Of a DNA stretch of 64,000 nt, positions 1 to 8,769 are shown one piece after another; positions within the stretch are counted from its first letter, which is position 1, and each line of letters begins with the position of its first letter. This DNA comes from Marinilabilia salmonicolor (GTDB lineage Bacteria > Bacteroidota > Bacteroidia > Bacteroidales > Marinilabiliaceae), in the NCBI RefSeq assembly GCF_003003035.1, contig NZ_PVTS01000011.1:62001-126000 (forward strand), read 5' to 3'. The position numbers and the translations under genes were made by a program. Under the pieces are notes generated by a model. That model searched no databases. It was not told the origin of the DNA and saw only the letters and a list, made by a program, of their open reading frames with translations.

Positions 1-951
1 CATAAAGGAGAAATCCTTGTGGCAGACAATACCCCTACGGGAAGTATATTTACAGTTATCCTTCCTGATAACAAAGACCTGCAGGCGACCAATAATTTAA
101 AAACAGCACCGGACATTTTTGCTCAACCGGTTATCGATGAAGTCAAGAAAGACACAAATTCTGATGATTTCTTCCCAGATACCATTCAGCCCAAACCAAC
201 TTTACTCATTGTGGAAGATGATGAACAACTCAAATCCTATCTTCTACAATTATTGTCCTCCGACTATTCCATTGAAACAGCATCCAACGGGAAGGCCGCA
301 CTTTCTTTACTTGAAAAAAATCAGGCAGACCTGGTACTGACCGACCTCATGATGCCTGAAATGGACGGTACCGAACTGACCGGCCACCTCAAGAACAATA
401 TTGAAACTAGTCACATTCCTGTCGTCATGCTTACAGCCAAGGCCGGCATGGAGCAAAAAACTGAGGGCATTGAAACCGGGGCCGATGCCTATATAGAAAA
501 GCCTTTTGACCCCAAATACCTCAAAGTCCGAATAAAAAAACTTATTGAACTGCGTAAGACGCTTCGCAGCCATTATCAAAAAAACATTGGTAATTTCTAT
601 TCCGATGGAACAGACTTCAACACCCCATCTATTGATCAGAAGTTTCTCTCCAGATTACATTCAACCCTGGAAGAATGGTACACAGACCCGGATTTCTCCG
701 TGGAAAAAATGAGTGAAATCGTTGGACTTTCAAGGATCCACCTTTATCGAAAAATGAAAGCATTGACCAACTACACCCCATCAGAATACATCAACAAATT
801 CAGGCTTCATAAAGGAATGCAAAGACTCAGGAATGAGAAAGGAAACATCTCAGGAATAGCTTTAGACGTGGGGTTTACCTCACCCGCCTATTTCACCAAA
901 AAATTCAGGGAGGAATTTGGCAAGACCCCATCAGAGGCAATTGAAGAATGA
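1..951 (+). CDS. Hybrid two-component system regulator (HTCS), C-terminal part only
   Basis: The reading frame is open from the first base, so the true start lies left of the window. The first 22 codons read as the end of a histidine-kinase ATPase domain (HKGEILV...GSIFTVILP). A linker is followed by a receiver domain at about nt 200-560 (LLIVEDDE; phospho-acceptor Asp in VLTDLMMPEMDG, codon 343-345; conserved Lys in YIEKPF). An AraC-type DNA-binding domain fills about nt 660-948 (SVEKMSEIVGLSRIHLYRK, then GFTSPAYFTKKFREEFGKTPS). This order is typical of HTCS proteins, which sense oligosaccharides in the periplasm and activate a nearby polysaccharide-utilisation locus. Its target is not identifiable here: the next gene is an unrelated chemotaxis receptor on the other strand, so its partner locus probably lies to the left. 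Confidence 0.9.
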   Translation, partial: HKGEILVADNTPTGSIFTVILPDNKDLQATNNLKTAPDIFAQPVIDEVKKDTNSDDFFPDTIQPKPTLLIVEDDEQLKSYLLQLLSSDYSIETASNGKAALSLLEKNQADLVLTDLMMPEMDGTELTGHLKNNIETSHIPVVMLTAKAGMEQKTEGIETGADAYIEKPFDPKYLKVRIKKLIELRKTLRSHYQKNIGNFYSDGTDFNTPSIDQKFLSRLHSTLEEWYTDPDFSVEKMSEIVGLSRIHLYRKMKALTNYTPSEYINKFRLHKGMQRLRNEKGNISGIALDVGFTSPAYFTKKFREEFGKTPSEAIEE

Positions 952-1054
952 AAAGAGTTAATAAACCGTTCTGATTACTTTAAAGAAGTTCCGTTTTCCG
1001 GTAAAGCAGATACCTAACCCTTCCAACCACCTGTTTTACAACAAAATAACCTTC

Positions 1055-2956
1055 CTATTTAACCCTAAAATAACTAATCTCTTCAAGCATTTGAGCAGCC
1101 AGAGAAGAGAGTTCACTACTTCCTGATGAAACCTGTTCACTGATGGCTGCACTTTGTTGAGTGATACGGTTCAATTCCATAAGAGCGCTGTTTACCTGGT
1201 CGGCTCCAACAGACATCTCACGACTGGCCGCCGTAATTTCTTCCATCGCCTCAAGGTTACCGCGCAAATCGGGTTCTAAAGCAGATAGCCGAGATTCGGT
1301 CTCTTCTGACATATTTGTACTCTTCTCAACAAGTGCAGTGATGATGTCAGCATCAGCACGACTTCTCTCAGCCAGCTTACGGATTTCGGCTGCCACCACA
1401 GAAAAGCCCTTTCCGTGTTCGCCTGCCCTGGCTGCTTCAACGGCAGCATTAAGGGCCAGAATATTGGTCTGACGGGCAATATCACTGATAGCATCTATCC
1501 GATCGGATACTTCCTGCATCAATTTGCGTGTTTCCATTGACATTTTAACACCTTCAAGAATTTCACCGGTCATTTTTTTGGCATTCTCACGAGCTTTTAA
1601 AGAATTGTCAGAGTTCTGCTGAATATTCCCAACCATCTCCTCCATACTGGAGCTAACCTCTTCTGATGCGGAGGCCTGCACATTAGCACCTTCAGACATC
1701 TCCACAGAGGCCTTATTCATCTCGTTTCCGGCATTATTTATCTTTCTTGCCCGCTCTTCAATGCCCTGCACAACTATTCTCAGACGATTTACCATGCTGT
1801 TCAATGAGGCCCCCAACATACCGATTTCATCTTTCCGGTCTTCATGACTTTGTATGGTCAGGTCTCCCTTCTCCATTTCAGTGGCAAAAGAAACAGCCCT
1901 GCGAAATCCAAAAGAGATATCACGCGATTGATAAAAAAGAAAGACAAGAATAATGGCTAAAATGGTAAATACAGAACCACCCACCGTAAACACAAGTTCT
2001 CCCACACGTCCCTCTATATAATCCCGATTAAGTCGATAGGTCAAATAACCATTCATTTCAGGAAGATAGATATAACCAGACCATTCATCGGGAGAAGTTA
2101 ATTCCCGGGTGGTTCCTGTTTGAGCCTGATAATGCATCAGTTGATCCATTAAAGTGTTCCATCCCGAAGAATCCTGGGGAGCAATCAAAAATTCCTTTTT
2201 TTCATTGAAATACCCCAATTCCTCCTGCTCGGTTTTCAGATTGGCGACCAGATTTTCAATACCGCTAAAGTCTGATTCGGGGACACCAACAAAAAGCATC
2301 CCCTGAAGTTTTCCATCAACAATCAATGGCTGATAAACAGACAAATATGCTCGATCTACAACAAACGCTGATCCGTGATATGTTTCTCCCCTTTCAATAG
2401 TTCGAACCACTTCCGATTCATTGGGTATAAAAGTTCCTGTTGCACGCACTCCATTCTCATCAAACACACTGGTTGCAACACGCAGATAGCCCTGATCAAA
2501 TTTCTGAAAAACAGTAACTGTCCCTCCACTTATCTCACTTAAATAATCAGCATACCCTGAATTGTTTTGCAATTGATCTCCCCCTACATACCAGGAAGGT
2601 AATTCAACAGACATTACATTTCCGGAAACCTGATTTTCTGCATCAAAATAAACCTGTTCATCTTCAGCAATTGAAACAGGATTACTTTCAAAAAGATACC
2701 GTACTACTTTAATAGATTGCTGCAGTTCTTCCTCAACATTCTCCCGATGAGAAACAACCATTTCTTCCATAAAAAGCAACCTGTCTGAAGCAGTTACTAC
2801 TGCACTCTCTTTTATAGTGTTCCCCAATGAAAAATAAGAGTAAACAGCCAAAATGGTCATAAAAAAAGCAATAATACCACCAAGAATAAAATTGAGCCGG
2901 GTAGAAATCTTAAGGTCTTTGCTTCGAATGTGAAAATTAGAAAGAAAACGTGCCAT
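1055..2956 (-). CDS. Methyl-accepting chemotaxis protein with periplasmic Cache-type sensor
   Basis: A 633-residue transducer. Membrane segment 1 lies at about residues 22-44 ([18 protein letters not shown]) and segment 2 at about 319-342 ([19 protein letters not shown]). The roughly 275 residues between them look like a fused Cache_3/Cache_2 ligand-binding domain (for example [20 protein letters not shown]). A HAMP linker and a long signalling coiled coil follow, with the highly conserved hairpin tip at about 491-532 ([20 protein letters not shown], then [18 protein letters not shown]). It should signal through CheW/CheA, none of which are in the window. I prefer the ATG at 2956 over an in-frame TTG two codons upstream. 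The ligand cannot be inferred. It is a lone gene on the minus strand. Confidence 0.93.
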   Translation of the reverse strand: MARFLSNFHIRSKDLKISTRLNFILGGIIAFFMTILAVYSYFSLGNTIKESAVVTASDRLLFMEEMVVSHRENVEEELQQSIKVVRYLFESNPVSIAEDEQVYFDAENQVSGNVMSVELPSWYVGGDQLQNNSGYADYLSEISGGTVTVFQKFDQGYLRVATSVFDENGVRATGTFIPNESEVVRTIERGETYHGSAFVVDRAYLSVYQPLIVDGKLQGMLFVGVPESDFSGIENLVANLKTEQEELGYFNEKKEFLIAPQDSSGWNTLMDQLMHYQAQTGTTRELTSPDEWSGYIYLPEMNGYLTYRLNRDYIEGRVGELVFTVGGSVFTILAIILVFLFYQSRDISFGFRRAVSFATEMEKGDLTIQSHEDRKDEIGMLGASLNSMVNRLRIVVQGIEERARKINNAGNEMNKASVEMSEGANVQASASEEVSSSMEEMVGNIQQNSDNSLKARENAKKMTGEILEGVKMSMETRKLMQEVSDRIDAISDIARQTNILALNAAVEAARAGEHGKGFSVVAAEIRKLAERSRADADIITALVEKSTNMSEETESRLSALEPDLRGNLEAMEEITAASREMSVGADQVNSALMELNRITQQSAAISEQVSSGSSELSSLAAQMLEEISYFRVK

Positions 2957-3063
2957 GTTCAAAAATCGTCTTTGTAAACTAAACTATATCAACACCTTAC
3001 AACGACACAAAACAAAGAAAGATTCACAAAAAAGGACAAGAAAATTTAAAAAGAAGGAAATAT

Positions 3064-3232
3064 TTAGAGCCTGTCTAGAAACTAAGCAAAATCTGTTTTT
3101 AGAGCTGTTTCTGATCAGAAAGTGCCAATTGCAAGGCTTGCGAAGCCGCAAAAAACGGAGTTTACTAATCGTAAATGAGTATTTGGGCGGCAAGCGTAAC
3201 GACGCAAGTGGTACTTTATGGACCGAAAATTA
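3064..3232 (+). repeat. MITE-like near-palindromic element, family 1, copy A
   Basis: About 169 bp. It matches the reverse complement of copy C (13953-14119) almost base for base and also resembles copies B and D. The outer ends are degenerate inverted repeats related to TTAGTGTCTGTCCATAAAGT. An inner hairpin pairs GGCTTGCGAAGCCGC with GCGGCAAGCG. It has no coding capacity. It lies between the chemotaxis receptor and the end of folK. Confidence 0.75.
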
Positions 3233-3240
3233 GAGAAAGT

Positions 3241-3612
3241 TTACTTCATTTCAGCAACCAGTTGACGTAAAAAATCCCGTTCATAATAGTCCTCATCCAC
3301 TACCTCCCCATTCCAAATAAGAACATCCAGGTCAATTTCCCGGGGACCAAATTTTGCACGGGAACGGTCGCGTCCCATTTCATCCTCCATTTTTTTAAGT
3401 AGAGACACCAATTCTTCTATGGAGAGAGCCGTTTCTATCAGAGCCACAGCATTCAGGAAATCGGGTTGGTCAGTAATTCCAATGGGAGAAGTAACAATCG
3501 GCCCGGATAGTTTTATTAATTGAAAATGTTTGTGAAGCCTGCCAAAAGCATTTTCAATATTTTGTCGGGCATCAATGTTCGACCCCAATGCTATGATGGC
3601 TTCATTACTCAC
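3241..3612 (-). CDS. folK: 6-hydroxymethyl-7,8-dihydropterin pyrophosphokinase (HPPK)
   Basis: Cytosolic folate enzyme that transfers pyrophosphate from ATP to 6-hydroxymethyl-7,8-dihydropterin. The N-terminal ALGSN motif is present, and the family signature appears as DRSRAKFGPREIDLDVLIW (Arg and Asp residues for ATP and magnesium). At 123 residues it is shorter than the roughly 160 of the E. coli enzyme; the C-terminal region after the signature is trimmed but the core is complete. Its start overlaps the end of folB by 4 bp, indicating translational coupling. It is the last gene of the block fRMsr, FolM-like SDR, folB, folK. Confidence 0.9.
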   Translation of the reverse strand: MSNEAIIALGSNIDARQNIENAFGRLHKHFQLIKLSGPIVTSPIGITDQPDFLNAVALIETALSIEELVSLLKKMEDEMGRDRSRAKFGPREIDLDVLIWNGEVVDEDYYERDFLRQLVAEMK

Positions 3613-3968
3613 AATTCCGATTTGTTTTTGGTAAGACTGAAAGAAACACTTTTTGCAAATCGCAAAGCATGAGGTTTGTCCACTTCAACAGAAACTTCTT
3701 CCACACGAGAAATATCCAATATTAAGTGAGCCACTTCATTGGCCACTTTTTCCAGCAGATTGAATTTTCTGTTTTCAACCAGGTCGATTATTCTTTTGCA
3801 GATATCCCGGTAGTTTAGTGCGGCTTCGGGATTATCGTTGATTTCCTCACCGTTGATCTGGTATTGAATAGAAATATTCAACAACAAATCTTGCTTTTTT
3901 CCCAATTCATGCGGATTAAATCCAACTTCGGTACGCAACAAAAGGTCTTTAATAAAAATGGTAGCCAT
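3609..3968 (-). CDS. folB: Dihydroneopterin aldolase
   Basis: Converts 7,8-dihydroneopterin to 6-hydroxymethyl-7,8-dihydropterin and glycolaldehyde, the step just before FolK. About 119 residues, the normal family length. Family features are IKDLLLRTEVGFNPHE at the N-terminus, the central NYRDICKRI and LLEKVANEVA (catalytic and substrate-binding Glu), and VEVDKPHALRFAKSVSFSL near the C-terminus. The start chosen is ATG at 3968 (MATIFIKD). A longer frame from 3998 would overlap the upstream SDR gene and adds residues unlike the family. It is 4 bp downstream of the SDR and overlaps folK by 4 bp. Confidence 0.9.
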   Translation of the reverse strand: MATIFIKDLLLRTEVGFNPHELGKKQDLLLNISIQYQINGEEINDNPEAALNYRDICKRIIDLVENRKFNLLEKVANEVAHLILDISRVEEVSVEVDKPHALRFAKSVSFSLTKNKSEL

Positions 3969-3972
3969 AATA

Positions 3973-4692
3973 TTACAAAAGGTGAGATCCACTGTCACAG
4001 AAGATTATTTGTCCGGTAACAGAAGGATTATTTAACAAAAAAGAGACTGAAAATGCGATATCCTCCACAGCAACCTGCTTTTTAAGAGGGGTTTTTTCCA
4101 CAACATCCTTCAGGTAATCATTCCCTTTACGTGGAGGTGGCAAAACGGGTCCCGGTGCAACCCCGTTTATCCGGATATCCGGAGCAAAGTCAAGAGCTCC
4201 CATATGAGTCAGTTCAGCAAGCGCTTTCTTCGCCAGCAGATAGGCGGCATGTCCTCCTTCATTTTTCACAATTTTAGTATCCAGCATATTAACCACAGCC
4301 CCTTTCCCAAAAGTATTGGCAAAGGCCTGAATCAAAAAAAAGGGAGCATCAAAATTTATTGCCATCTCCTTCTTCATAAAAGAGGGAGAAGTCTCAACTA
4401 TCTTTCCGGAATTAAAAGTACTGGCATTATTTATCAAAGCATCAATGCCTTGAATACTATCAGGCAAACGATTGAATAAGCTCAGCACGGCATCAATATT
4501 GGATAAATCGCATTGCAAAAGGGGAAATTCCCTGTCAGAAAAAGAGTCCTGAAGTTCCCTGGAAAGTTTCTCAGCATCATCGCGGCTGTGATTGTAATGG
4601 ATCACAACCTCCCATCCTTCCTCAGCAAGCCTTCTGGCAATTGCAGCACCAACACGACGAGCACCTCCTGTAATTAAAACGGTTCGACTCAT
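3973..4692 (-). CDS. SDR family oxidoreductase, FolM/pteridine-reductase-like
   Basis: A 239-residue short-chain dehydrogenase. The cofactor loop is TGGARRVG, where Arg takes the place of the usual Gly or Ile as in FolM and PTR1 pteridine reductases. NNAS follows, and the catalytic Tyr-Lys pair is in AAYLLAKKAL. FolM-type enzymes reduce dihydromonapterin or dihydrofolate with NADPH in the cytosol. Its position directly upstream of folB and folK supports a pterin substrate. The C-terminus (VTGQIIFCDSGSHL) matches the usual SDR end. The substrate assignment is inferred from the RxG motif and context; a general SDR role cannot be excluded. Confidence 0.8.
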   Translation of the reverse strand: MSRTVLITGGARRVGAAIARRLAEEGWEVVIHYNHSRDDAEKLSRELQDSFSDREFPLLQCDLSNIDAVLSLFNRLPDSIQGIDALINNASTFNSGKIVETSPSFMKKEMAINFDAPFFLIQAFANTFGKGAVVNMLDTKIVKNEGGHAAYLLAKKALAELTHMGALDFAPDIRINGVAPGPVLPPPRKGNDYLKDVVEKTPLKKQVAVEDIAFSVSFLLNNPSVTGQIIFCDSGSHLL

Positions 4693-4721
4693 AGTCTCCT
4701 TTTTATTCTGCTAACCTGGTA

Positions 4722-5186
4722 TCATTGATAAATTAAATCCACTATCTTCTCCAACTCCACACGATCTGTCTCATCAAAGGTGTTTAGTTCTCTGCTGTCC
4801 ACATCGAGCACAGCCGTCACTTTTCCGGATTTATCGCGAACAGGTACAACAATCTCGGATTTACTCAGTGAAGAACAGGCTATATGCCCGGGAAACTCTT
4901 CTACATCACCAACCACCACACTTTTTCCTGTATTAATTCCGGCCCAGCACACACCGGTGTCCTTCTTCAATTTCAGACACGCCACCGGTCCCTGGTAAGG
5001 CCCCACAATCAAATTATCTTCTTCATCAAGAAAATAAAAACCTGTCCAGAAATAATCGGGAATTTTGTGATGAAGCAATGCAGCAATGGTACTCATCCTG
5101 GACCAGGGGCTTTCTGTCGCTTGTATCAATTCTTCAACTTGCCTGAAAATTCTTTGGTATCTTCCTGATTTGTTTTTGTTTGCCAT
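4722..5186 (-). CDS. GAF-domain free methionine-(R)-sulfoxide reductase (fRMsr)
   Basis: Single GAF domain of about 154 residues. Three cysteines at 70, 80 and 104 have the spacing (10 and 24) of the catalytic cysteines of characterised fRMsr enzymes. Flanking motifs also fit: FWTGFYFL, GPYQGPVAC, GVCWAG and SEIVVPV. The enzyme reduces free methionine-R-sulfoxide using thioredoxin, protecting against oxidation. The start chosen is ATG at 5186 (MANKNKSGRY), which fits family length; an in-frame ATG at 5243 would add 19 residues. It is the first gene of the block leading into the FolM-like SDR, folB and folK, with a 29-bp gap. Confidence 0.9.
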   Translation of the reverse strand: MANKNKSGRYQRIFRQVEELIQATESPWSRMSTIAALLHHKIPDYFWTGFYFLDEEDNLIVGPYQGPVACLKLKKDTGVCWAGINTGKSVVVGDVEEFPGHIACSSLSKSEIVVPVRDKSGKVTAVLDVDSRELNTFDETDRVELEKIVDLIYQ

Positions 5187-5399
5187 TGGTATTTTTCTAA
5201 TTAAAATTCTTCTTAAAGCATTTGAAAAGATTTTAAATTCCATCTCCTACATAACACCCTGTACTCAATAGTGTAAATATAAAAATTATCCTCAAAAGTC
5301 AAAGGGGACAAAATATAAAACTGGTTACCATTCTTTCTTTAAACATATCCTTAATTGATAAGAATACATTTCTGCCTATTGATTATCTTTAAGTTTCAT

Positions 5400-5435
5400 C
5401 GTAATTTGGGACAAATCAACACACTATAGTTTGTT
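5400..5435 (+). promoter_or_regulatory. Candidate Bacteroidota-type promoter
   Basis: A TTTG at 5405-5408 is followed about 18 bp later by TAGTTTG, close to the Bacteroidota -33 TTTG and -7 TAnnTTTG boxes. It lies about 70 bp upstream of the lipoprotein gene starting at 5503. The call rests on consensus similarity only. Confidence 0.3.
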
Positions 5436-5502
5436 CAAAAAGATCAGATATAAATTCATGCCAGAGAGTCCCATTCCATTCTAAAAACCAAATTTTGAAC
5501 CA

Positions 5503-6609
5503 ATGAGATACCTTACGTTTCTACTAATTTCAACAATATTTTCCGTTGCCGCCTGTACTTCCGACCAGACAGAGGAACCGGCTATTCAGGGTAGTCCGAA
5601 AGAGGAGATTAATGATGAACAAGCTTCCGGAGAAAAGGAGGACGAAGATCCGGAAGAAAATGAAGATGAAACTGTTTGGGAAAATGATGAAAAGAGCTCA
5701 TCTGTACCAACCTATATCGCAGACCACACAATAGCCACTGAAGAGGTATTAAGAGGCATTCCCGTACAATACATAGATTATGCGAGAGAAAACTTTCATA
5801 TTGCCTACCAACACACATCGCACGGAACACATGTTTCCCGGGGTGTTTTTGGACTACCGGATTATAAGGAAGGCGATGATCAACGGTTCGGAGTTTCTTT
5901 AAACAAACAGGAAGCAGGAAAACTGACCTTTTACGATTATGCACTTCAAACTTATGCCGCAGATGGAGAAACTGCCACAGACCTGAGTGCTGATGAGACA
6001 GGATTCATCCAGGCAACACGTAATTTTCTGGAGGATCCGGACAATGCCCATGTAAATGTGATTATGTGGTCGTGGTGCGACATTGCAGGACACGATGTTT
6101 CGGGAAATTACCTTCCGGGAATGACTTCACTCATTTCAGAGTATGGTGAAGGAGGTTCAAAAATAGGCACAGCAGAAGGCCAGCGCCAGAACGCTGTATT
6201 TTTCATCTTCATGACCGGTCATGCCAACGCCAACAACAACATAGGAGACGGCAAGCCGGCCAATCAGGCAGAATTAATCAATAATTATTGTCTGGAAAAC
6301 GAGCAATATTGCCTTGACTACTACAGCATCGACAGCCACGACATGGAAGGTAATTATTGGGAAGATGCCAGCGATGACGGCTATTCCACTCGTTACGATG
6401 GAAACTTCTACAAAGATTGGCAGAATAGCCACTCGGTGGGAGCCGGTTACTGGGAAAACAAAGAAGCTCCTGATGGAGATGTGATGTATGGAGCTCACAA
6501 CACCCAGCACATCACGGCCAACCGAAAAGCCATCGCTTTCTGGTGGATTCTTGCCCGACTGGCAGGATGGGACGGTACACCGGGATACTATACCGGAATC
6601 GATATGTAG
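5503..6609 (+). CDS. Secreted lipoprotein of unknown function with acidic linker
   Basis: 368 residues. A lipoprotein signal (MRYLTFLLISTIFSVAAC) is followed by a strongly acidic, low-complexity stretch up to about residue 68, probably a disordered tether at the cell surface. The globular part has striking conserved-looking motifs: AYQHTSHGTHVSRG, IMWSWCDIAGH, FIFMTGHANANNN, YYSIDSHDMEGNYW and ITANRKAIAFWWILARLAGW. I do not recognise a named family. The Ser-His and GHxN-like blocks recall SGNH-type hydrolases, but no GDS motif is evident. It stands alone, about 310 bp from the divergent fRMsr gene. The TAG stop is formed by the left edge of a MITE-like element. Confidence 0.75.
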   Translation: MRYLTFLLISTIFSVAACTSDQTEEPAIQGSPKEEINDEQASGEKEDEDPEENEDETVWENDEKSSSVPTYIADHTIATEEVLRGIPVQYIDYARENFHIAYQHTSHGTHVSRGVFGLPDYKEGDDQRFGVSLNKQEAGKLTFYDYALQTYAADGETATDLSADETGFIQATRNFLEDPDNAHVNVIMWSWCDIAGHDVSGNYLPGMTSLISEYGEGGSKIGTAEGQRQNAVFFIFMTGHANANNNIGDGKPANQAELINNYCLENEQYCLDYYSIDSHDMEGNYWEDASDDGYSTRYDGNFYKDWQNSHSVGAGYWENKEAPDGDVMYGAHNTQHITANRKAIAFWWILARLAGWDGTPGYYTGIDM

Positions 6610-6772
6610 TTTTTGTCCATAAAGTACCATTTACTGCGTTACGCTTGCCCTAAAATTCCTCATTTACTCAAATAAACTGCGCATTTTCGGGCTTCGCAAC
6701 CCTTGTAACTGACACTTTCTTGACAAACACATAACCATAAACAAATTATTCTTAGTTTATAGACGGGCACTA
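6607..6772 (-). repeat. MITE-like near-palindromic element, family 1, copy D
   Basis: About 166 bp, inverted relative to copy A. Its ends are TAGTTTTTGTCCATAAAGT and the complement of TTAGTGCCCGTCTATAAACT. The inside keeps the motifs TTACGCTTGCC and GGGCTTCGCAA but is more diverged than copies A to C. Its left end supplies the stop codon of the upstream lipoprotein gene. Confidence 0.7.
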
Positions 6773-7084
6773 ACCTGCATTATTCACAAATAATCTATTC
6801 CGATGTCCAACTACCTGCAAAATCCAACCGTCCTCAATAAAATGGATTTGAAAATAATCCATTATTTCCTGCATCCATTTTATCTGCGGTTGATTGTATT
6901 TCTTGATATTTGAACATCTCATAACAAAAACTCATGAATAAAGCAGGCTGAGTAGTATCAGCTAGAAAACCCCTGTTTTTCTATGTATGTTATTACATAA
7001 GTAATTATTAAAATCTTAATAATTGATCACATAGAGCGATGTTAGATTGCCTCAATATCAAGTACTTGATAAAAAAAGCGTCAA
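6773..7084. other. Non-coding stretch without recognised features
   Basis: AT-rich sequence between repeats. No plausible coding frame, RNA gene or strong hairpin was seen. Confidence 0.5.
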
Positions 7085-7185
7085 GTGCAGGAAGGTAGGT
7101 GATGACTGAAAAAACAGGACTTTAACTTTCGTAAATGACTGTATTGAAGGCAAGTTCAATGCAGCAAATGGTTTTTTCTTGCAAG
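7085..7185 (+). repeat. Degenerate MITE remnant related to family 1
   Basis: The order of short blocks follows the inside of copies A and B: AAGTGCAGGAAGG, AAAAAACAGGACTTTA, TCGTAAATGACTGTATTG, then AGGCAAGTTCAATGCAGC and AAATGGT. Identity is low, so this is an old copy or a sister family. Element E begins a few bases to its right. Confidence 0.45.
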
Positions 7186-7192
7186 CACTATG

Positions 7193-7344
7193 TAGTGTTT
7201 GTATATAAAATCCAACATCTGCGTTGTTGCTTAAAATATAAATCCTCAAATACATTAGTATTCTGCGGTTTATATTTTTCACACGCCTTGAATTTGAGCT
7301 TTCTATCTCAAACACGTAAAAAACGCTTAGTTTATGGATAGTCT
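7193..7344 (+). repeat. MITE-like element, family 2, copy E
   Basis: About 152 bp, with a close relative of equal length at 21704-21855. It starts TAGTGTTTGTATATAAAATCC and ends CTTAGTTTATGGATAGTCT. An inner palindrome pairs AAATATAAATCCTCAAATA with its complement on the other side. CTATGT is present on both flanks, a possible target duplication. Confidence 0.65.
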
Positions 7345-7355
7345 CTATGTGGGAA

Positions 7356-7396
7356 TAAAAAACAACCGACCACTGCCTTAACAGTTGGCCGGTTGT
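7356..7396 (-). terminator. Rho-independent terminator of the sigma factor gene
   Basis: The inverted repeat ACAACCGACCA (7362-7372) and TGGCCGGTTGT (7386-7396) forms an 11-bp stem with one mismatch. On the minus strand it is followed by a T-rich run (complement of AATAAAAAAC). It lies about 75 bp beyond the stop of the sigma factor gene. Confidence 0.7.
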
Positions 7397-7469
7397 CCAC
7401 TCATCCACTAAACCCAAAACCCTTCTATCATTCCGGTACTCGTTTGCTTATTTGGGCTTCCAAAAAATA

Positions 7470-7988
7470 TTATACGGCGTAGCTTCCTTCACGGTCCCTC
7501 AGCATCTCCTGCAACTTCTTACGTGTAAAGAAGATGCGGCTTTTCACTGTTCCAATGGGAAGTTCAAGTTGTTCGGCAATCTCTTTATACTTGTACCCAT
7601 CAGTATGCATTCTAAAAGGAATCCTGAAATCATCATCCAATTGCTCAATGTATTGATTCATCTCAGTTACTGAATGAACCATTTCAGGAGTTTCGGAAGC
7701 ATAATTCTTTTTAAAAGCATGTTTAAACGCATCATCCGAACCATCAAAAGTGTTTCTGGTTTTCTGGTTGCGACGATAGTTATTAATAAAGGTGTTTTTC
7801 ATAATGGTAAACACCCATGCTTTAAAATTGGTATTGGCCACAAACTGATTGCGATATGTGAGCGCTTTCAGGATAGTTTCCTGCAACAAATCATGCGCAT
7901 CATCGTCATTTGAGGTTAAACTAAGGGCAAAATACAGGAGTTTATCCTGAAGCCCCAAGAGTCTGTTATTAAACTGAATTGATGTCAT
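7470..7988 (-). CDS. ECF-type RNA polymerase sigma factor
   Basis: 172 residues. Region 2 is at about 10-75 (DAHDLLQETILKAL, FKAWVFTIMKNTFINNYRR). Region 4 is at about 110-165 and contains a helix-turn-helix (YKYKEIAEQLELPIGTVKSR). A short linker separates them, as usual for ECF sigma-70 factors. The start is ATG at 7988 (MTSIQFNNRLL); the frame continues upstream to 8033, but those 15 residues come from AT-rich leader DNA and do not look like protein. No anti-sigma gene is adjacent, so control is not evident. Proteins of this type are widespread, often as stand-alone genes, in Bacteroidota. Confidence 0.92.
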   Translation of the reverse strand: MTSIQFNNRLLGLQDKLLYFALSLTSNDDDAHDLLQETILKALTYRNQFVANTNFKAWVFTIMKNTFINNYRRNQKTRNTFDGSDDAFKHAFKKNYASETPEMVHSVTEMNQYIEQLDDDFRIPFRMHTDGYKYKEIAEQLELPIGTVKSRIFFTRKKLQEMLRDREGSYAV

Positions 7989-8251
7989 GGTGTATGGTTT
8001 TTGATTAACTTTCTGTCTAACAAATATAGTCAATAAATAAACGGTTGCAAATAAAATGCAAAGAGAATTTTTTCCTTATTTGTACTTTTTCTAAATAACA
8101 AATTTGTTATTTATTTGATATTCTGATGTTTTCATTTTTTGAAAACAAGAAATTCTAAATTACAAAAAACAAGAAAAAAAGTCAAGGCCTTAAAAAGTTA
8201 AACAACAAAATTGCCAAAAACATTAACACTCCACAACATTATTTAGAATGA

Positions 8252-8755
8252 TTATAGCTTTTTAGGAGGGTCAAAATCACGATGTTCCAACGGGCTTTCT
8301 TCTACAACACCTGCTTTTTTCTTCCGGGAAGAAAACCAACTATCCAATGCAGATTTCACCCACGTGCCCTTGATAAGAGTGTAAGAAACAGCCAAAGAGA
8401 GGAGCATCACTGCAACACCATAAAGTTCCTGTACCTCATACTCTGAAAAGTCCCAGATAATAACTTTTCTTGCAAGAGCAATCATTGCAACCAGGAGAAC
8501 AACTTCCACATGAATTTTCTCCTCCTCAAGAAAGGCTTTTACCGTATCGAGCAGTTCAATACCAATAAGAATAATGAGAAAGAGTCCAAAAAGGGACTGT
8601 AACCTCTGGGCATTAAAAAAAGTCTCGGGACCTGTAATGGCTCCAAGCACAACATTCATGATAATATTTACTGTACTCACCAGAAGAATAAGTGACATTA
8701 CGATCAAAAGAAGAAATATGATTCCTCGCTGAAGTATTTTTACATATTTGAGCAT
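8252..8755 (-). CDS. PsiE-family integral membrane protein
   Basis: 167 residues with four predicted membrane helices at about 10-32, 53-71, 82-100 and 110-130. The central LFGLFLIILIGIELLDTVK and EEKIHVEVVLLVAMIALARK match the phosphate-starvation-inducible PsiE family. The C-terminal 35 residues are polar and cytoplasmic (SSRKKKAGVVEE). The biochemical role of PsiE proteins is unknown, and no phosphate-related gene is nearby. A MITE-like element sits 15 bp upstream of the start, so the original promoter may have been displaced. Confidence 0.85.
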   Translation of the reverse strand: MLKYVKILQRGIIFLLLIVMSLILLVSTVNIIMNVVLGAITGPETFFNAQRLQSLFGLFLIILIGIELLDTVKAFLEEEKIHVEVVLLVAMIALARKVIIWDFSEYEVQELYGVAVMLLSLAVSYTLIKGTWVKSALDSWFSSRKKKAGVVEESPLEHRDFDPPKKL

Positions 8756-8769
8756 ATTTTTTTATTTAA

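Noticed and set aside
1-951. A complete short response regulator starting at the GTG at 19
   Set aside because: The frame is open to the first base and the residues before and after 19 match the end of a kinase ATPase domain, so it is the tail of a longer HTCS.
2955-3233. A 92-codon plus-strand frame
   Set aside because: Its second half is MITE copy A and it overlaps the start of the chemotaxis receptor; the sequence is Lys/Arg-rich and not protein-like.
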